Shown here in pieces: positions 26,401-35,444 of a DNA stretch of 64,000 bases. Every line of letters begins with the position of its first letter. Within the stretch, counting starts at the first letter, position 1. The notes under the pieces are model-generated. The model saw nothing but the letters and a program-made list of their open reading frames with translations. It ran no database searches and had not been told where the DNA came from. The DNA comes from Pseudoxanthomonas daejeonensis (GTDB lineage Bacteria; Pseudomonadota; Gammaproteobacteria; Xanthomonadales; Xanthomonadaceae): assembly GCF_010093205.1 (NCBI RefSeq), contig NZ_PDWN01000012.1:1-64000 (forward strand), read 5' to 3'. Position numbers and translations under genes: made by a program.

Positions 26401-26949
26401 TCACCGCTGCGCCAACCTGATCGCACGCGATGCGCGGATATCGATCCCGAACGCATCGCGCATCACCGCCAGTGCGCGATCTCGACGCGGAATGCTCTGC
26501 GCCGCCACACAGTCGCGCGGGACCTGGACCTCGAAGCCGCGCATGTGCGCGTCATGGGCGGTGACCAGGATGCAGGCATCGGCGGCGATCCCGCACACCG
26601 CGACCCGGCGCACGTGCAGCTGGTGCAGCAGCAGTTCCAGCGGCGAATCCAGGAAGCCGGAATGCCGCGGCTTGAGCATGAAGCGGTCGTCAGGCCCCGG
26701 TGCCAGCAGTGCGACGATCGTGGCACCCGGCATGCCGTCGCGACCGCAGCAGGCGACCAGGTCGGCGAAGCCGCCCTTCCAGTCCAGGAAATTGTCGTTG
26801 ACGTAGTCCACCGCGTGACCGGCTTCGGCAAAGCGCCGACGCAGTGCCGCGATGCGTTTCGCCGCCGGCAACGCGGCACGCAGCAGCGCCGCGCCACCCG
26901 GGAAGTCGAAGTGGTTGATCATGTCGACGATCAGCAGGGCCTGACGCAT
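26401..26949 (-). CDS. Isochorismatase-like cysteine hydrolase
   Basis: A 182-residue Rossmann-like hydrolase with the family triad: D9 in LLIVDMINHF, K93 in MLKPRHSGF and nucleophile C126 in CGIAADACILVTAHDA, the last preceded by the cis-peptide motif. The family includes nicotinamidases, ureidoacrylate hydrolases and isochorismatases; the substrate cannot be fixed from this. It is downstream of the DUF3247 gene by 24 nt on the same strand, so the two may be co-transcribed. Confidence 0.85.
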   Translation of the reverse strand: MRQALLIVDMINHFDFPGGAALLRAALPAAKRIAALRRRFAEAGHAVDYVNDNFLDWKGGFADLVACCGRDGMPGATIVALLAPGPDDRFMLKPRHSGFLDSPLELLLHQLHVRRVAVCGIAADACILVTAHDAHMRGFEVQVPRDCVAAQSIPRRDRALAVMRDAFGIDIRASRAIRLAQR

Positions 26950-26973
26950 GCCGAGTACCGCGTGCAGCCCGGC

Positions 26974-27261
26974 TCAGGAACTGCCGAGCCGGGTTACTTC
27001 GACGATGCGGTCCAGCCACAGGTAATGGGGGCGGGTATCGCCGGCCAAGGGTTCCAGCCGCAGCAGCGCGTTGGAGCCTTCGCGGCCATCCACCTCGCGG
27101 AAGAACTGCATGCTTGGACGCGCGGCCACCACGCCTTCCACGCGGCTGCCGTCGTCCAGTACCAGCCGTACCTGTTCCTCGTCGTCCAGCGCCTTGACCA
27201 GCCCCACCAGCCGCTCGATGTCGGCGGACGTGGCAAGCAGTCGTTCGGGTCTCTCGTTCAT
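26974..27261 (-). CDS. DUF3247 family protein
   Basis: A 95-residue protein, MNERPERLLATSADIERLVG... with VRLVLDDGSRVEGVVAARPS and LWLDRIVEVTRLGSS, matching the Xanthomonadaceae-specific DUF3247 small beta-barrel (SH3/Sm-like) family of unknown function. The ATG at 27261 starts the conserved part; the longer frame upstream runs into the terminator and tRNA. It is followed by the isochorismatase-like gene. Confidence 0.8.
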   Translation of the reverse strand: MNERPERLLATSADIERLVGLVKALDDEEQVRLVLDDGSRVEGVVAARPSMQFFREVDGREGSNALLRLEPLAGDTRPHYLWLDRIVEVTRLGSS

Positions 27262-27331
27262 CTCCGGACTCCGCGTAAGGGCGGAAGCGAGGATGCATTC
27301 GCCGGCGCGACCACGACGTGACGGCAGAAAA

Positions 27332-27359
27332 GAAAAGGCCCGCACGCTGGCGGGCCTTT
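27332..27359 (-). terminator. Rho-independent terminator of tRNA-Leu
   Basis: A perfect 11-bp stem: on the plus strand AAAAGGCCCGC (27332-27342) pairs with GCGGGCCTTTT (27349-27359) around a 6-nt loop. Read on the minus strand it is followed by a T-rich tract (TTTTCTTTTC including the arm), so it terminates the tRNA transcript. Confidence 0.9.
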
Positions 27360-27365
27360 GTCTTA

Positions 27366-27451
27366 TGGTGCCGAAGGTGGGACTCGAACCCACACGGTTT
27401 TAAGGCCGGCGGATTTTGAGTCCGCTGCGTCTACCATTCCGCCACTTCGGC
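27366..27451 (-). tRNA. tRNA-Leu (anticodon CAA)
   Basis: On the minus strand, the acceptor stem GCCGAAG pairs with CTTCGGC and is followed by an encoded A-CCA. The anticodon stem-loop is GCGGA-CTCAAAA-TCCGC, giving anticodon CAA for UUG. A long variable arm (CCGGCCTTAAAACCG) marks a class II tRNA, and the T arm is GTGGG-TTCGAGT-CCCAC. The total of 86 nt fits tRNA-Leu. Confidence 0.96.
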
Positions 27452-27486
27452 AAGGCGCGCAGTATAGCGGCCGCGCCGGAAGGCGG

Positions 27487-28080
27487 CTATCCGGCCGCGT
27501 CGGTGGCGAGCAGGCGTTCCTCGCGGCGCAGCCAGCCGTCGGTGCCTGGATCGTCCTCGGCGTCGGGCACGAACACGTGGCAGCGCATCAGCGGGCGCTG
27601 GTAGACGTGGAGCGAGACAGCGATGTCGTCCGGGCTCGGATTGCGGATGGCATGGTATTCGTGCGGCGGGATCAGGCTGCCGGCGGTACCGGGGCCGGCC
27701 TCGATATCGCCCATGCGGGTGAAGCGCCAGCGCCCGCCTTCCTCGTCGCGCGCGTGCGGCTCGTACTGGGTGATCGCCAGCCGGCCGTGCCAGACGCCTT
27801 CCACGCACCACGCGCCATCGTGGTCGTGGATGCGCGTGCCCTGGCCGGGCCCCCAGGTCATGGCGATCACGCTGTAGCCCAGTTCGGGGCTGACATGCAG
27901 TTCGCGCCGGGCGTAGTGATCGACGATGGGCTGCAGCACGCTGCGCGGCAGGCCGACCTCGCGGTCGGCGAACAGCGCCACCAGCGCCGCGCGCAGCGCC
28001 TCGGTGATGGCGGTTTCGTCTTCGAGCCGGACCGCCGCGTCGAGTGCGGCGATCAGCTTGTCCTTGCCTGCGAAGTGCAC
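27487..28080 (-). CDS. Cysteine dioxygenase type I
   Basis: A 197-residue cupin. Iron ligands fit H85 and H87 in TRIHDHDGAWC and a third His in IPPHEYHAIRN (140 or 143); C92 lies where the Cys of the Cys-Tyr crosslink occurs in mammalian enzymes. The family oxidises cysteine to cysteine sulfinate; bacterial relatives include 3-mercaptopropionate dioxygenases, so thiol specificity is inferred. It lies 73 nt downstream of the MetX-family gene on the same strand, placing two sulfur-metabolism genes together. Confidence 0.85.
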   Translation of the reverse strand: MHFAGKDKLIAALDAAVRLEDETAITEALRAALVALFADREVGLPRSVLQPIVDHYARRELHVSPELGYSVIAMTWGPGQGTRIHDHDGAWCVEGVWHGRLAITQYEPHARDEEGGRWRFTRMGDIEAGPGTAGSLIPPHEYHAIRNPSPDDIAVSLHVYQRPLMRCHVFVPDAEDDPGTDGWLRREERLLATDAAG

Positions 28081-28153
28081 GGGAGGGATCCGGTGGGTCT
28101 GGCCGGCAGGTTAACGCCCGGCCCGTTAGCAGAATGTTTCCCGTGCAACCGTA

Positions 28154-29296
28154 TCAGAGGCGGTCGAGGAATCCGCGCACCGCGGGGCCGAAGCGGTCGA
28201 AATCGACCAGGAACGCATCGTGTCCCTGCGGCGAGTCCATGCCGATGAACTCCGCCTGCGCGCCACCGCGGGCCAGGCCCTCGGCCACTTCTTCCTGCTG
28301 CTGGACCGGGAACAGGATGTCGGTGCTGGCCCCGATGGCGACGGCGCGTTCGACCCTGATCTTCGCCAGTCCGGCCAGCACATCGCCACCGGCGTGCTCG
28401 GCCAGGTCGAACCAGTCCATCGAGCGGCTCAGGTACAGGTAGCAGTTGGGATCGAAGCGACGCACGAAGCGCCGCGCATGGCCTTCCAGGTAGCTCTCCA
28501 CCTGGAACTCCAGGCCGAACGGGTCCTCGCCACCCCCATCGCCGAGCACATGCGACTCGTCCAGGCGCACGCGGCCGAAGCGGCCATCCCACTCCAGCGC
28601 CGAACGGTAGGTGATCACGCCCAGCTTGCGCGCGATGCGCATGCCCGATTCTGGGTACGTGGCGTCGTCGTAGTCGCCGTGGTTCCAGTTCGGGTCAAGC
28701 CGGATCGCCTCGCGCTGCAGCGAGCGCACGGCGATCGAGAACGGCAGCGCGCGGGCGCTGCCGGAAATATTGATGTGCGAACGGGCGATGCCCGGATGGC
28801 GCGACAGCAGGGCCAGCGCGGTCATCCCGCCCATCGAGTTGCCGATCACGCACGCCAGCCGCTCGATGCCCAGCCCGCGCACCACTTCGGCCGCCGCATC
28901 GGCGATGTCCTCGATCGAGACCTCGGGGAAGGACAGGCGGTACGGCGCGCCGGTAGCAGGATCGACCGAGGCCGGGCCGGTGGAACCCTTGCAGCTTCCG
29001 AGTGAGTTGACGCAGATGACGAACCAGCGGTCGCTGTCGATCGGCTTGCCGGGGCCGAGCATGGCCTCCCACCAGCCGGGCAGCGGATCGGCGGCGCTGG
29101 CGGCGGCATGCGCATCGGGCGACAGCCCGGTGACGATCAGGACCGCGTTGCCGCGTTGCGCGTCCAGCGCGCCCCAGGTCTCGTAGGCGACGCGGGCCCC
29201 GTGCAGCGCGCCGCCTCGCTTCATCGGGAACGGCGAGGGCAGCGCGTGGAAGCGGCTGCCGGGCGGAATGAATTCGTGGGTCTGGTCGGAAGCCAT
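28154..29296 (-). CDS. metX: MetX-family O-acyltransferase (homoserine/serine O-acetyl- or succinyltransferase)
   Basis: A 380-residue alpha/beta-hydrolase-fold acyltransferase. The nucleophile is S154 in VIGNSMGGMTALAL, the oxyanion region is VNSLGSCKGSTGP, and Asp (GASTDILFP) and His (PQGHDAFL) complete the triad. The family activates homoserine (methionine synthesis) or serine (cysteine synthesis) with acetyl- or succinyl-CoA. Xanthomonad members have been described as succinyltransferases acting on homoserine or serine, so the exact substrate is left open. A structured RNA leader lies just upstream. Confidence 0.85.
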   Translation of the reverse strand: MASDQTHEFIPPGSRFHALPSPFPMKRGGALHGARVAYETWGALDAQRGNAVLIVTGLSPDAHAAASAADPLPGWWEAMLGPGKPIDSDRWFVICVNSLGSCKGSTGPASVDPATGAPYRLSFPEVSIEDIADAAAEVVRGLGIERLACVIGNSMGGMTALALLSRHPGIARSHINISGSARALPFSIAVRSLQREAIRLDPNWNHGDYDDATYPESGMRIARKLGVITYRSALEWDGRFGRVRLDESHVLGDGGGEDPFGLEFQVESYLEGHARRFVRRFDPNCYLYLSRSMDWFDLAEHAGGDVLAGLAKIRVERAVAIGASTDILFPVQQQEEVAEGLARGGAQAEFIGMDSPQGHDAFLVDFDRFGPAVRGFLDRL

Positions 29297-29326
29297 AGGG
29301 GCCGGAGTTTACCGGCATCGACCGGC

Positions 29327-29378
29327 GGTGTTGTCGAACGCCCGGCGAAAGCTGCGTTTCAGCCGCGGGCGCAACACC
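29327..29378 (-). promoter_or_regulatory. Structured 5' leader upstream of metX
   Basis: In the 30-80 nt before the metX start, GGTGTTG (29327-29333) pairs with CAACACC (29372-29378), and inside it CGCCCG (29339-29344) pairs with CGGGCG (29366-29371). An apical GCTG/CAGC hairpin lies within. A further GCCTGC/GCAGGC pairing is possible at about 29391-29422. It does not match a riboswitch I know for MetX genes (SAM-II consensus not seen). It could be a regulatory leader or a terminator-like attenuator. Confidence 0.45.
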
Positions 29379-29546
29379 GTCTTTGAGCGGGCCTGCCTTG
29401 CGTACCTTCTCCGAAGCAGGCAATCGGGCAAGGGCAGCAGGCGAGCGTCACTCCCCGTGCAGGTGCTGGCGGACTGCGACGTCGGGTCATGGCAGAGGAC
29501 GCAGTGGAGGCGGCTGGGCGGGCCTCCACGAACGGCGTCGGACGGC

Positions 29547-30581
29547 TCAGGGTGCTGGAGCGCCGATCACCAGCTCCACCGGCGCCGTCGACGGCAGCGT
29601 CACCCGCACCGGCACCGATTCCAGGTCGCCGTCGCCGCGGTCAGCGCTGCCGCTGGCCGACAGCCGTGCGAACACCTCGACCTCCTGCAACGTGGACAGG
29701 GTCTGGGTCGGCATCGGGCTGTCGCCGTCGTCGAGCACCACTTCCAGGGGCAGGTCCTGCAGCGCGTGGCGTTCCACCGCCACCGGCATCGGCGGGCCGC
29801 CCGGCACGCGTGCGATGACGAACACGCTGGCATCGCCGCGCAGGCGCACGCGCGCGGCGAAATCCGGATCCAGCGCTACCCTGACCGTCAGCGCATTGGC
29901 GGTGGCCGGCGCAACGGTTGCGGCGGGCGCGGCAGGCAGCGGTGCCAGGCCGGCTTCGGCGCGGGCCTCGTCGATCTGCACGCGCAGGCTGCGCGCGGTG
30001 GCCGCGTCAACGGAGCCGAGCAGCGACTCCCAGGTCTTCGCCGCTTCGGCGGGCTGCTTCGACTGGCGCTGGGAGACGCCCAGGAACCAGGTCGCACGCG
30101 GATGCCCGGGATGCAGGGCGATGGCCTTCTGCAGCCATTCCACCGCCTGTTCGTCGAAGCGGCGCTGGGGATCGGCCAAGGCACGCGATTCGGCCGCGTC
30201 GATCAGCAGCGCCGGTTCGTCCGGCGCCAGCTCCACGGCACGGGCATAGGACTGGCGCGCGCCGGCCGCATCGCCGAGCGCCGCCTGCGAGCGGGCGAGC
30301 AGGGCCCAGCCTTCCGGTTGCGCCGGATTGCGTTCCAGTTCGGCCTGCAGCTGGGCGATCGCCTGTTCCAGGCTTTCCGGCGCCGCGCGCGCGGTCTCCT
30401 GCAGCGCGGCCGGCGTGCCAGTCAGCCGGTACAGCGCCAGCACGCCCACGCCCAGTACGAGCACCACGGCCACCCACGGCCCGATGCGCTGGCGGCGCAG
30501 CGGCCACAGCACCCACATCAGCACGGCGAGCGTGATCGCGGTTGCGAACGCGGCGAACACCGCGGTGGTCGGGATCACCAT
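29547..30581 (-). CDS. ccmI: Cytochrome c maturation protein CcmI (TPR)
   Basis: A 344-residue protein with two N-terminal membrane helices (5-30 and 36-52), then TPR units (about 70-200; PEGWALLARSQAALGDAAGARQSYARAVELAP) and a C-terminal beta-rich periplasmic domain. CcmI/CycH captures apocytochrome c and hands it to CcmF-CcmH for heme attachment. It overlaps the ccmH stop by 7 nt and ends the ccm operon. Confidence 0.93.
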   Translation of the reverse strand: MVIPTTAVFAAFATAITLAVLMWVLWPLRRQRIGPWVAVVLVLGVGVLALYRLTGTPAALQETARAAPESLEQAIAQLQAELERNPAQPEGWALLARSQAALGDAAGARQSYARAVELAPDEPALLIDAAESRALADPQRRFDEQAVEWLQKAIALHPGHPRATWFLGVSQRQSKQPAEAAKTWESLLGSVDAATARSLRVQIDEARAEAGLAPLPAAPAATVAPATANALTVRVALDPDFAARVRLRGDASVFVIARVPGGPPMPVAVERHALQDLPLEVVLDDGDSPMPTQTLSTLQEVEVFARLSASGSADRGDGDLESVPVRVTLPSTAPVELVIGAPAP

Positions 30582-31072
30582 TCCTGCTCCTCATCGGGAT
30601 CGGCCCTGTGGGCGTCGTCCGCCTTGTCGCTGCGCACGGCTGGCGCTGCGTTGGCGCGGCGGCGGACGATCCAGGTCACGGCCGCGGCGCCGCCCAGCAG
30701 GAACAGGCCCGGTCCGAACCACAGCAGCCAGGTGTGTGCGCCGACCTCGGGCCGGTACAGCACGAACTCGCCGTAGCGATCGACCAGGAACTGCTTGACC
30801 TGCGCGTCGGATTTTCCCTCGCGCATCAACGCCAGCACTTCGCGGCGCATGTCCTGGGCGATCTGCGCATTGGAGTCGGCCAGCGACTGGTTCTGGCACA
30901 TCACGCAGCGCAGCTCGGCGGTGAGCGCGTGGAAGCGGGTTTCCTCGGCGATGTCGCTGAACTGCAGCGGCGCGGCGCTGCCGGCCGGCTGTACCTGCGC
31001 ATGCGCCACGGCCATGCCCAGCGCCGTCGCCACCAACATTGCAAGCAAGGGCGCGCGCAGGCGATCCATCAC
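30575..31072 (-). CDS. ccmH: Cytochrome c maturation protein CcmH
   Basis: A 165-residue protein with a signal peptide ending AHA-Q (about 25). The redox motif RCVMCQNQSLADS reduces the apocytochrome CxxCH thiols. One membrane helix follows (TWLLWFGPGLFLLGGAAAV), with a charged cytoplasmic tail. It is the short CcmH/CycL form; the TPR part is the separate CcmI. Its start overlaps the ccmG/dsbE stop by 4 nt. Confidence 0.95.
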   Translation of the reverse strand: MMDRLRAPLLAMLVATALGMAVAHAQVQPAGSAAPLQFSDIAEETRFHALTAELRCVMCQNQSLADSNAQIAQDMRREVLALMREGKSDAQVKQFLVDRYGEFVLYRPEVGAHTWLLWFGPGLFLLGGAAAVTWIVRRRANAAPAVRSDKADDAHRADPDEEQEW

Positions 31073-31656
31073 CGCGCCTGCTCCACCTGTTCCAGCGCCG
31101 GCAGCAGCTGGGAGGCCACGACCTCGTCGGTCAGCGGGCCGGTGTATTTCCAGCGCACGATCCCCTGGCCGTCAACGAGGAAGGTCTCCGGCGCGCCGGC
31201 CACGCCCCAGTCCAGGGCGTAGCGGCCCTCCTGGTCGGCGAGTACGACGAAGAACGGATTGCCGAACTGTTCCAGCCAGCGCAGCGCATCGGCCGGCTCG
31301 TCCTTCCAGTTGTAGCCGACCACGCGCACGCGGCGGCTCTCGGCGAACTTGGTCAGCACCGGGTGTTCGTCGCGGCAGGCCGCGCACCAGCTGCCCCAGA
31401 CATTGAGCAGGTAGGGCGCGCCGCGCAGCCGTGCCGCGTCCACGGTCACCGTGGGGTCGTGCAGGATCGGCAGGACGAAATCCGGGGCCGGCTTGCCGAT
31501 CAGGGCCGAAGGCAGCACCTCGCGGTCGGCATCGCCCGAGCGCACCACGCCGTACAGCATCAGCCCGACCAGGCCGATGAAGAACAGCGCGCCGATCACC
31601 ACGGCGACGACGGGCAGGCCCTGCGCCTTGGCGGGGGTGTTCTGCGGAGCGTTCAT
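31069..31656 (-). CDS. ccmG: Thiol:disulfide interchange protein CcmG/DsbE
   Basis: A 195-residue membrane-anchored thioredoxin-fold protein. One N-terminal helix (VVAVVIGALFFIGLVGLMLYG), then active site WGSWCAACRDEHP and the GVAGAPETFLVD cis-Pro region. It keeps CcmH and apocytochromes reduced in the periplasm. It overlaps both neighbours by 4 nt, indicating tight translational coupling. Confidence 0.95.
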   Translation of the reverse strand: MNAPQNTPAKAQGLPVVAVVIGALFFIGLVGLMLYGVVRSGDADREVLPSALIGKPAPDFVLPILHDPTVTVDAARLRGAPYLLNVWGSWCAACRDEHPVLTKFAESRRVRVVGYNWKDEPADALRWLEQFGNPFFVVLADQEGRYALDWGVAGAPETFLVDGQGIVRWKYTGPLTDEVVASQLLPALEQVEQAR

Positions 31657-33575
31657 GTGGATTTCTCCTCCGGAAGTCGGCGGAAGCGGCGGTCGGCCGC
31701 GGTGACCAGGCCGCCCAGCGCCATCAGCAAGGCGCCCGCCCAGATCCAGCGGATGAAGGGTTTGATGTGGACGCGCACCGCCCAGGCGTCGTCGCCCAGC
31801 GCCTCGCCCAGGGCCACGAAGACATCGCCGGTGAATCCCGGGAGGATGCCGGCTTCGGTCAGGACCTGGCCGCCGCTCGCGTAGGAGCGCTTCTCGGGAT
31901 GCAGCAGCGCCAGCTCACGGCCGCCGCGCAGCACCTGCACGTGGCCGCGGTCGGAGAGGTAATTCGGGCCCTGTTTCTCGTCCACGCCCTGGAACACGAA
32001 GGTGTATCCGGCGACCTGAAGCGACTGGCCGGGCTTGAGCGCGACTTCGCGCTGCACGTTCTGCGCCTCCACCAGCAGCACGCCGGCCAGGAAGACGGCG
32101 ATGCCCAGGTGGGCCAGGGTCATGCCCCACATCTCGGCGGTCATGCGCCCGCTGTTGCGCAGGCGGCTCCAGACGAAGCGCAGGGTGCCCAGTGCGACCC
32201 AGGCCGCACCGCCCACGCCGAGCGCGGTCTTCCATGCGCCCTGCGGCGCGGTGAAGTACGCGGCCACGCCCAGGCCCAGGGCGACGCCCAGCCACGGCAG
32301 CAGCAGCGCGACCACCCGCGAAGGCTGGTCGCGCTGCCAGCGGGTCAGCGGTCCGAACGGCACCAGCGCCACCAGCGGTGCCATCAACACGAAGAACAGC
32401 AGGCCGAAGTAGGGCGGTCCGACCGAGATCTTGCCCATGTCCAGCGCATCGGCGATCAGCGGATACAGCGTGCCCAGCAGGATCATCGCGCAGGCGCTGG
32501 CCAGCAGCAGGTTGTTGAGCAGCAGGAGGGTCTCGCGCGAGGCCGGCTGGAAGCCGGCGCCGGCCTGCAACCGTCCGGCGCGCAGCGCGTACAGCAGCAG
32601 CGAACCGCCGATCACGAGGCTGAGGAAGACCAGGATGAACAGGCCGCGCGAAGGATCGGCGGCGAACGCGTGCACGCTGGTCAGCACGCCCGAACGCACC
32701 AGGAAGGTGCCCATCAGCGACAGCGAGAACGCGGCGATCGCCAGCAGCAACGTCCAGCCGGCGAAGCTGCCGCGCTTCTCGGTCACCGCCTGCGAATGGA
32801 TCAGCGCGGCGCCGACCAGCCACGGCATGAACGCGGCGTTCTCAACCGGATCCCAGAACCACCAGCCGCCCCAGCCCAGCTCGTAGTACGCCCACCAGCT
32901 GCCCAGGCCGATGCCGACGGTCAGGAATGCCCAGGCGACATTGGTCCAAGGGCGCGTCCAGCGCAGCCAGCGCGCATCGACGTGCCCGTCCAGCAGGGCT
33001 GCGATGGCGAATGCGAACGGCACCGAGAAACCCGCCCAGCCGATGTACTGCATCGGCGGGTGGATGATCATTCCCGGGTCCTGCAGCAACGGATTGAGGT
33101 CCTGGCCTTCGATCGGCGCCGGCAGCAGGCGGACGAAGGGATTGGAGGTGAAGATCAGGAACGCGAGGAAGCCGAATCCGACGATGCCCAGCACGCCCAG
33201 CACGCGCGCCACCACCGGCTGCGGCAACCGTTGCGAGAACGCCGCCAGCGCGCCGTTCCAGCCCGCCAGGATCAGCGTCCACAGCAGCAGGGAGCCTTCG
33301 TGCGAGCCCCACACCGCGGTGTAGCGGTAGACCATCGGCAGCAGCGTGTTGGAGTTGATGGCCACGTAGCGGACGGAAAAGTCCTGGGCGACGAACGCCC
33401 AGGTCAGGACGGCGTATGCACCGCCCACCAGCAGCAGCTGCGCGTACGCAGCCGGGCGCGCGATGGACATCCACGCCGTGTTCCCGCGCTGGGCACCGGC
33501 CAGCGGCAGCGCCGCCTGCAGCGCCGCCACGAGCAGTGCCAGGAGCAACAGGACCAGGCCAAGTTCAGGCAGCAT
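31653..33575 (-). CDS. ccmF: Cytochrome c maturation heme lyase CcmF
   Basis: A 640-residue polytopic protein with the heme-handling WWD motif WGGWWFWDPVENAAFMPWL and conserved periplasmic His-bearing loops (VWGSHEGSLLLW, GMIIHPPMQYIGWAG). It forms the heme ligase with CcmH/I. The ATG at 33575 is chosen for its Shine-Dalgarno GGGAGG 5 nt upstream. The frame is open to 33632, where the sequence reads MLPGTPWAA-MLPVIPWEAA-MLPELG, a threefold repeat of the start region. Confidence 0.95.
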   Translation of the reverse strand: MLPELGLVLLLLALLVAALQAALPLAGAQRGNTAWMSIARPAAYAQLLLVGGAYAVLTWAFVAQDFSVRYVAINSNTLLPMVYRYTAVWGSHEGSLLLWTLILAGWNGALAAFSQRLPQPVVARVLGVLGIVGFGFLAFLIFTSNPFVRLLPAPIEGQDLNPLLQDPGMIIHPPMQYIGWAGFSVPFAFAIAALLDGHVDARWLRWTRPWTNVAWAFLTVGIGLGSWWAYYELGWGGWWFWDPVENAAFMPWLVGAALIHSQAVTEKRGSFAGWTLLLAIAAFSLSLMGTFLVRSGVLTSVHAFAADPSRGLFILVFLSLVIGGSLLLYALRAGRLQAGAGFQPASRETLLLLNNLLLASACAMILLGTLYPLIADALDMGKISVGPPYFGLLFFVLMAPLVALVPFGPLTRWQRDQPSRVVALLLPWLGVALGLGVAAYFTAPQGAWKTALGVGGAAWVALGTLRFVWSRLRNSGRMTAEMWGMTLAHLGIAVFLAGVLLVEAQNVQREVALKPGQSLQVAGYTFVFQGVDEKQGPNYLSDRGHVQVLRGGRELALLHPEKRSYASGGQVLTEAGILPGFTGDVFVALGEALGDDAWAVRVHIKPFIRWIWAGALLMALGGLVTAADRRFRRLPEEKST

Positions 33576-33674
33576 CGCTGCCTCCCATGGAATGACAGGC
33601 AGCATCGCTGCCCATGGCGTGCCAGGAAGCATGTGGACCGCTTCGGCGCACAGCGGCGACCCGCGGCGACGCCA

Positions 33675-34139
33675 TCAAGGTGTCGCCTCCGCCGCCGGCA
33701 CCTGCACGTCGTGCTTCTGGTGGGCCATGCCCATCTTGTCGGCGACTTCCTTCGGCATGTAGGTCTCGTCGTGCTTGGCCAGCACGTTCTCGGCGATGAA
33801 CACGCCGTTCTCCATGCGCCCGGTGGCGACCACCGCCTGGCCCTCGCGGAACAGGTCCGGGAGGATGCCGGTGTAGACCACCGGTAGCTGCGCGTCGCCG
33901 TCGGTGACGCGGAAGTGCGCGTCCATCGAACCGGTTGGGCGCCTGAACGACGCTTTTTCGACCATGCCGCCAAGGCGGAAGCGGGCGTGCTCGCCGGCTT
34001 CGCCGCGCAGCACTTCGGCCGGCGTGTACAGGTAGGCGACGTTGCGCTGCAGGGCCATCGCCACCAGCGCGGTGGCTACGCCGGACGCCAGTACCAGCAA
34101 CAGCACGAATACCAGGCGACGCTTGCGGGTCGGATTCAA
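33675..34139 (-). CDS. ccmE: Cytochrome c maturation heme chaperone CcmE
   Basis: A 154-residue protein: start [20 protein letters not shown] (anchor), OB-fold domain, and heme-binding His in [11 protein letters not shown]. CcmE carries heme covalently from CcmABCD to CcmF. The start is a TTG at 34139, which overlaps the ccmD stop in TTGA; N-terminal (M)NPTRKRRL is exactly the usual CcmE start, so TTG is well supported. The His-rich tail [15 protein letters not shown] is short. Confidence 0.94.
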   Translation of the reverse strand: MNPTRKRRLVFVLLLVLASGVATALVAMALQRNVAYLYTPAEVLRGEAGEHARFRLGGMVEKASFRRPTGSMDAHFRVTDGDAQLPVVYTGILPDLFREGQAVVATGRMENGVFIAENVLAKHDETYMPKEVADKMGMAHQKHDVQVPAAEATP

Positions 34140-34303
34140 CGGCTCAGCTCCACCGCCGGATCGACCGGCTTTCGTTCGCGCGCGGCGCGCAGGCGCGCGG
34201 CACGCAGTTCGCGTCGCACCTGCAGGCGCGGCGCCAGGAAATCCCACAGGAACACGGCGACGAACAGCGCATAGGCGCCGATCACGTACGGCAGGTAGCT
34301 CAT
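34136..34303 (-). CDS. ccmD: Cytochrome c maturation protein CcmD
   Basis: A 55-residue gene between ccmC and ccmE. Translation gives [20 protein letters not shown] then [20 protein letters not shown] and ends VDPAVELSR. One membrane helix followed by an Arg-rich cytoplasmic segment is typical of CcmD, which releases holo-CcmE from CcmABC. Its ATG overlaps the ccmC stop by 4 nt (ATGA) and its stop overlaps the ccmE TTG start (TTGA). Confidence 0.92.
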   Translation of the reverse strand: MSYLPYVIGAYALFVAVFLWDFLAPRLQVRRELRAARLRAARERKPVDPAVELSR

Positions 34304-35049
34304 GCCGGATCCTCCGCCAGCTTGCGCACCCAGTCCTTGCCCGATTCACGGCGCAGGTTGTCGGCGCGCGCGCGCGCCAGGAGGGAGCCGGCGAACCAGA
34401 ACTTGGTGCCGATCACCATCCACCACAGCGGCGCCATCATGCTCGGGTCCAGGCTGGATTCGCCGAATACGCGGATGGTCTGGCCCTGGTGCAGCGAATC
34501 CCACCATTCCACCGAATAGCGGATCACCGGCAGCAGGGCCACGCCGACGATCGCCAGCAGGCCGGCCATGCGCGCCGAGGCGCGGCGGTCGTCGCCGGCG
34601 TGGTACAGGCCGATCACGCCCAGGTACAGGAACAGCAGGATCAGCTCGGTGGTCAGGCGCGGGTCCCAGTCCCACCAGGTGCCCCACATCGGCTTGCCCC
34701 AGATCGATCCGGTGGCCAGGGTGATCACGGTGAAGGCCGCGCCGACCGGGGCGCAGGCCATGGCCAGGATCTCGCACAGCTTGATCCGCCAGACCAGGGC
34801 GATGGCCGCGTACACCGCCATCAGCCCGAACACGAACATGCTCATCCAGGCCGCCGGCACATGGATGTACAGGATCCGCGCGCTGTCGCCCTGCTGGTAA
34901 TCGGCCGGGACCACGAACAGCGCCTGCCACAGGCCCACGCCCATCAGCAGCACCGCGGCCAGCCAGCACCACGGCGCCCAGCGCGCGGCGAAGCGGTCGA
35001 AGTACGGCGGCGAGCCGAGGAGGTGGAACCAGCGGATCACCGGGTTCAT
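34300..35049 (-). CDS. ccmC: Heme exporter protein CcmC
   Basis: A 249-residue six-helix protein with the WWD heme motif [19 protein letters not shown] and conserved His in [13 protein letters not shown]. It loads heme on CcmE. The ATG at 35049 gives the usual [14 protein letters not shown] start. Downstream it overlaps ccmD by 4 nt; upstream it is separated from ccmB by an unusual 395-nt gap. Confidence 0.95.
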   Translation of the reverse strand: MNPVIRWFHLLGSPPYFDRFAARWAPWCWLAAVLLMGVGLWQALFVVPADYQQGDSARILYIHVPAAWMSMFVFGLMAVYAAIALVWRIKLCEILAMACAPVGAAFTVITLATGSIWGKPMWGTWWDWDPRLTTELILLFLYLGVIGLYHAGDDRRASARMAGLLAIVGVALLPVIRYSVEWWDSLHQGQTIRVFGESSLDPSMMAPLWWMVIGTKFWFAGSLLARARADNLRRESGKDWVRKLAEDPA

Positions 35050-35444
35050 GGAGGAAATCGCATCGCTCGCGGGTTGGCGCCGGCGGGTCGTGGGATGACC
35101 GCGCCGGACAGGCTCGAAGTGCTTTCGGGGCATTTTTCCAGACTCGGCGCCCGGGGCCAAGCAAAGTAGTGGGTCAAAGTGTCCAACCCGTTCAGGGCGG
35201 CGGGGGCGGGCGGGCCCGCTCGCCCGTTACGGACATGCTGGGATAACGGGCGGACAGGCGCCTTGATCGTGCGCAAACGCAGTCCGGGCCAGGCCTGGTC
35301 GTGGCAAAGGGGCTGCCGGGTGGGTTCGGCTGCACGGACGTCGCTGCGGTGTGTCGCAGCGCCCGGTTCGCCCGGCTGGACTCCGCGATCCCGGCGGGGA
35401 GCGCCTGGGCGCCGGGTGACTCCGGGCTTGCGCAGTCGCCGCAT
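35050..35444 (-). other. 395-nt gap between ccmB and ccmC holding a doubtful ORF
   Basis: No recognised gene. A 132-codon minus-strand frame (35444-35046) begins directly after the ccmB stop (TGAATG) and its TGA overlaps the ccmC start (ATGA), as a true operon member would. The product is Arg/Pro-rich without family resemblance, and by my hand count only about three quarters of its third positions are G/C. I lean to spacer, perhaps with an internal promoter, but the exact fit is noted. No clear sigma-70 promoter or terminator is seen. Confidence 0.4.
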
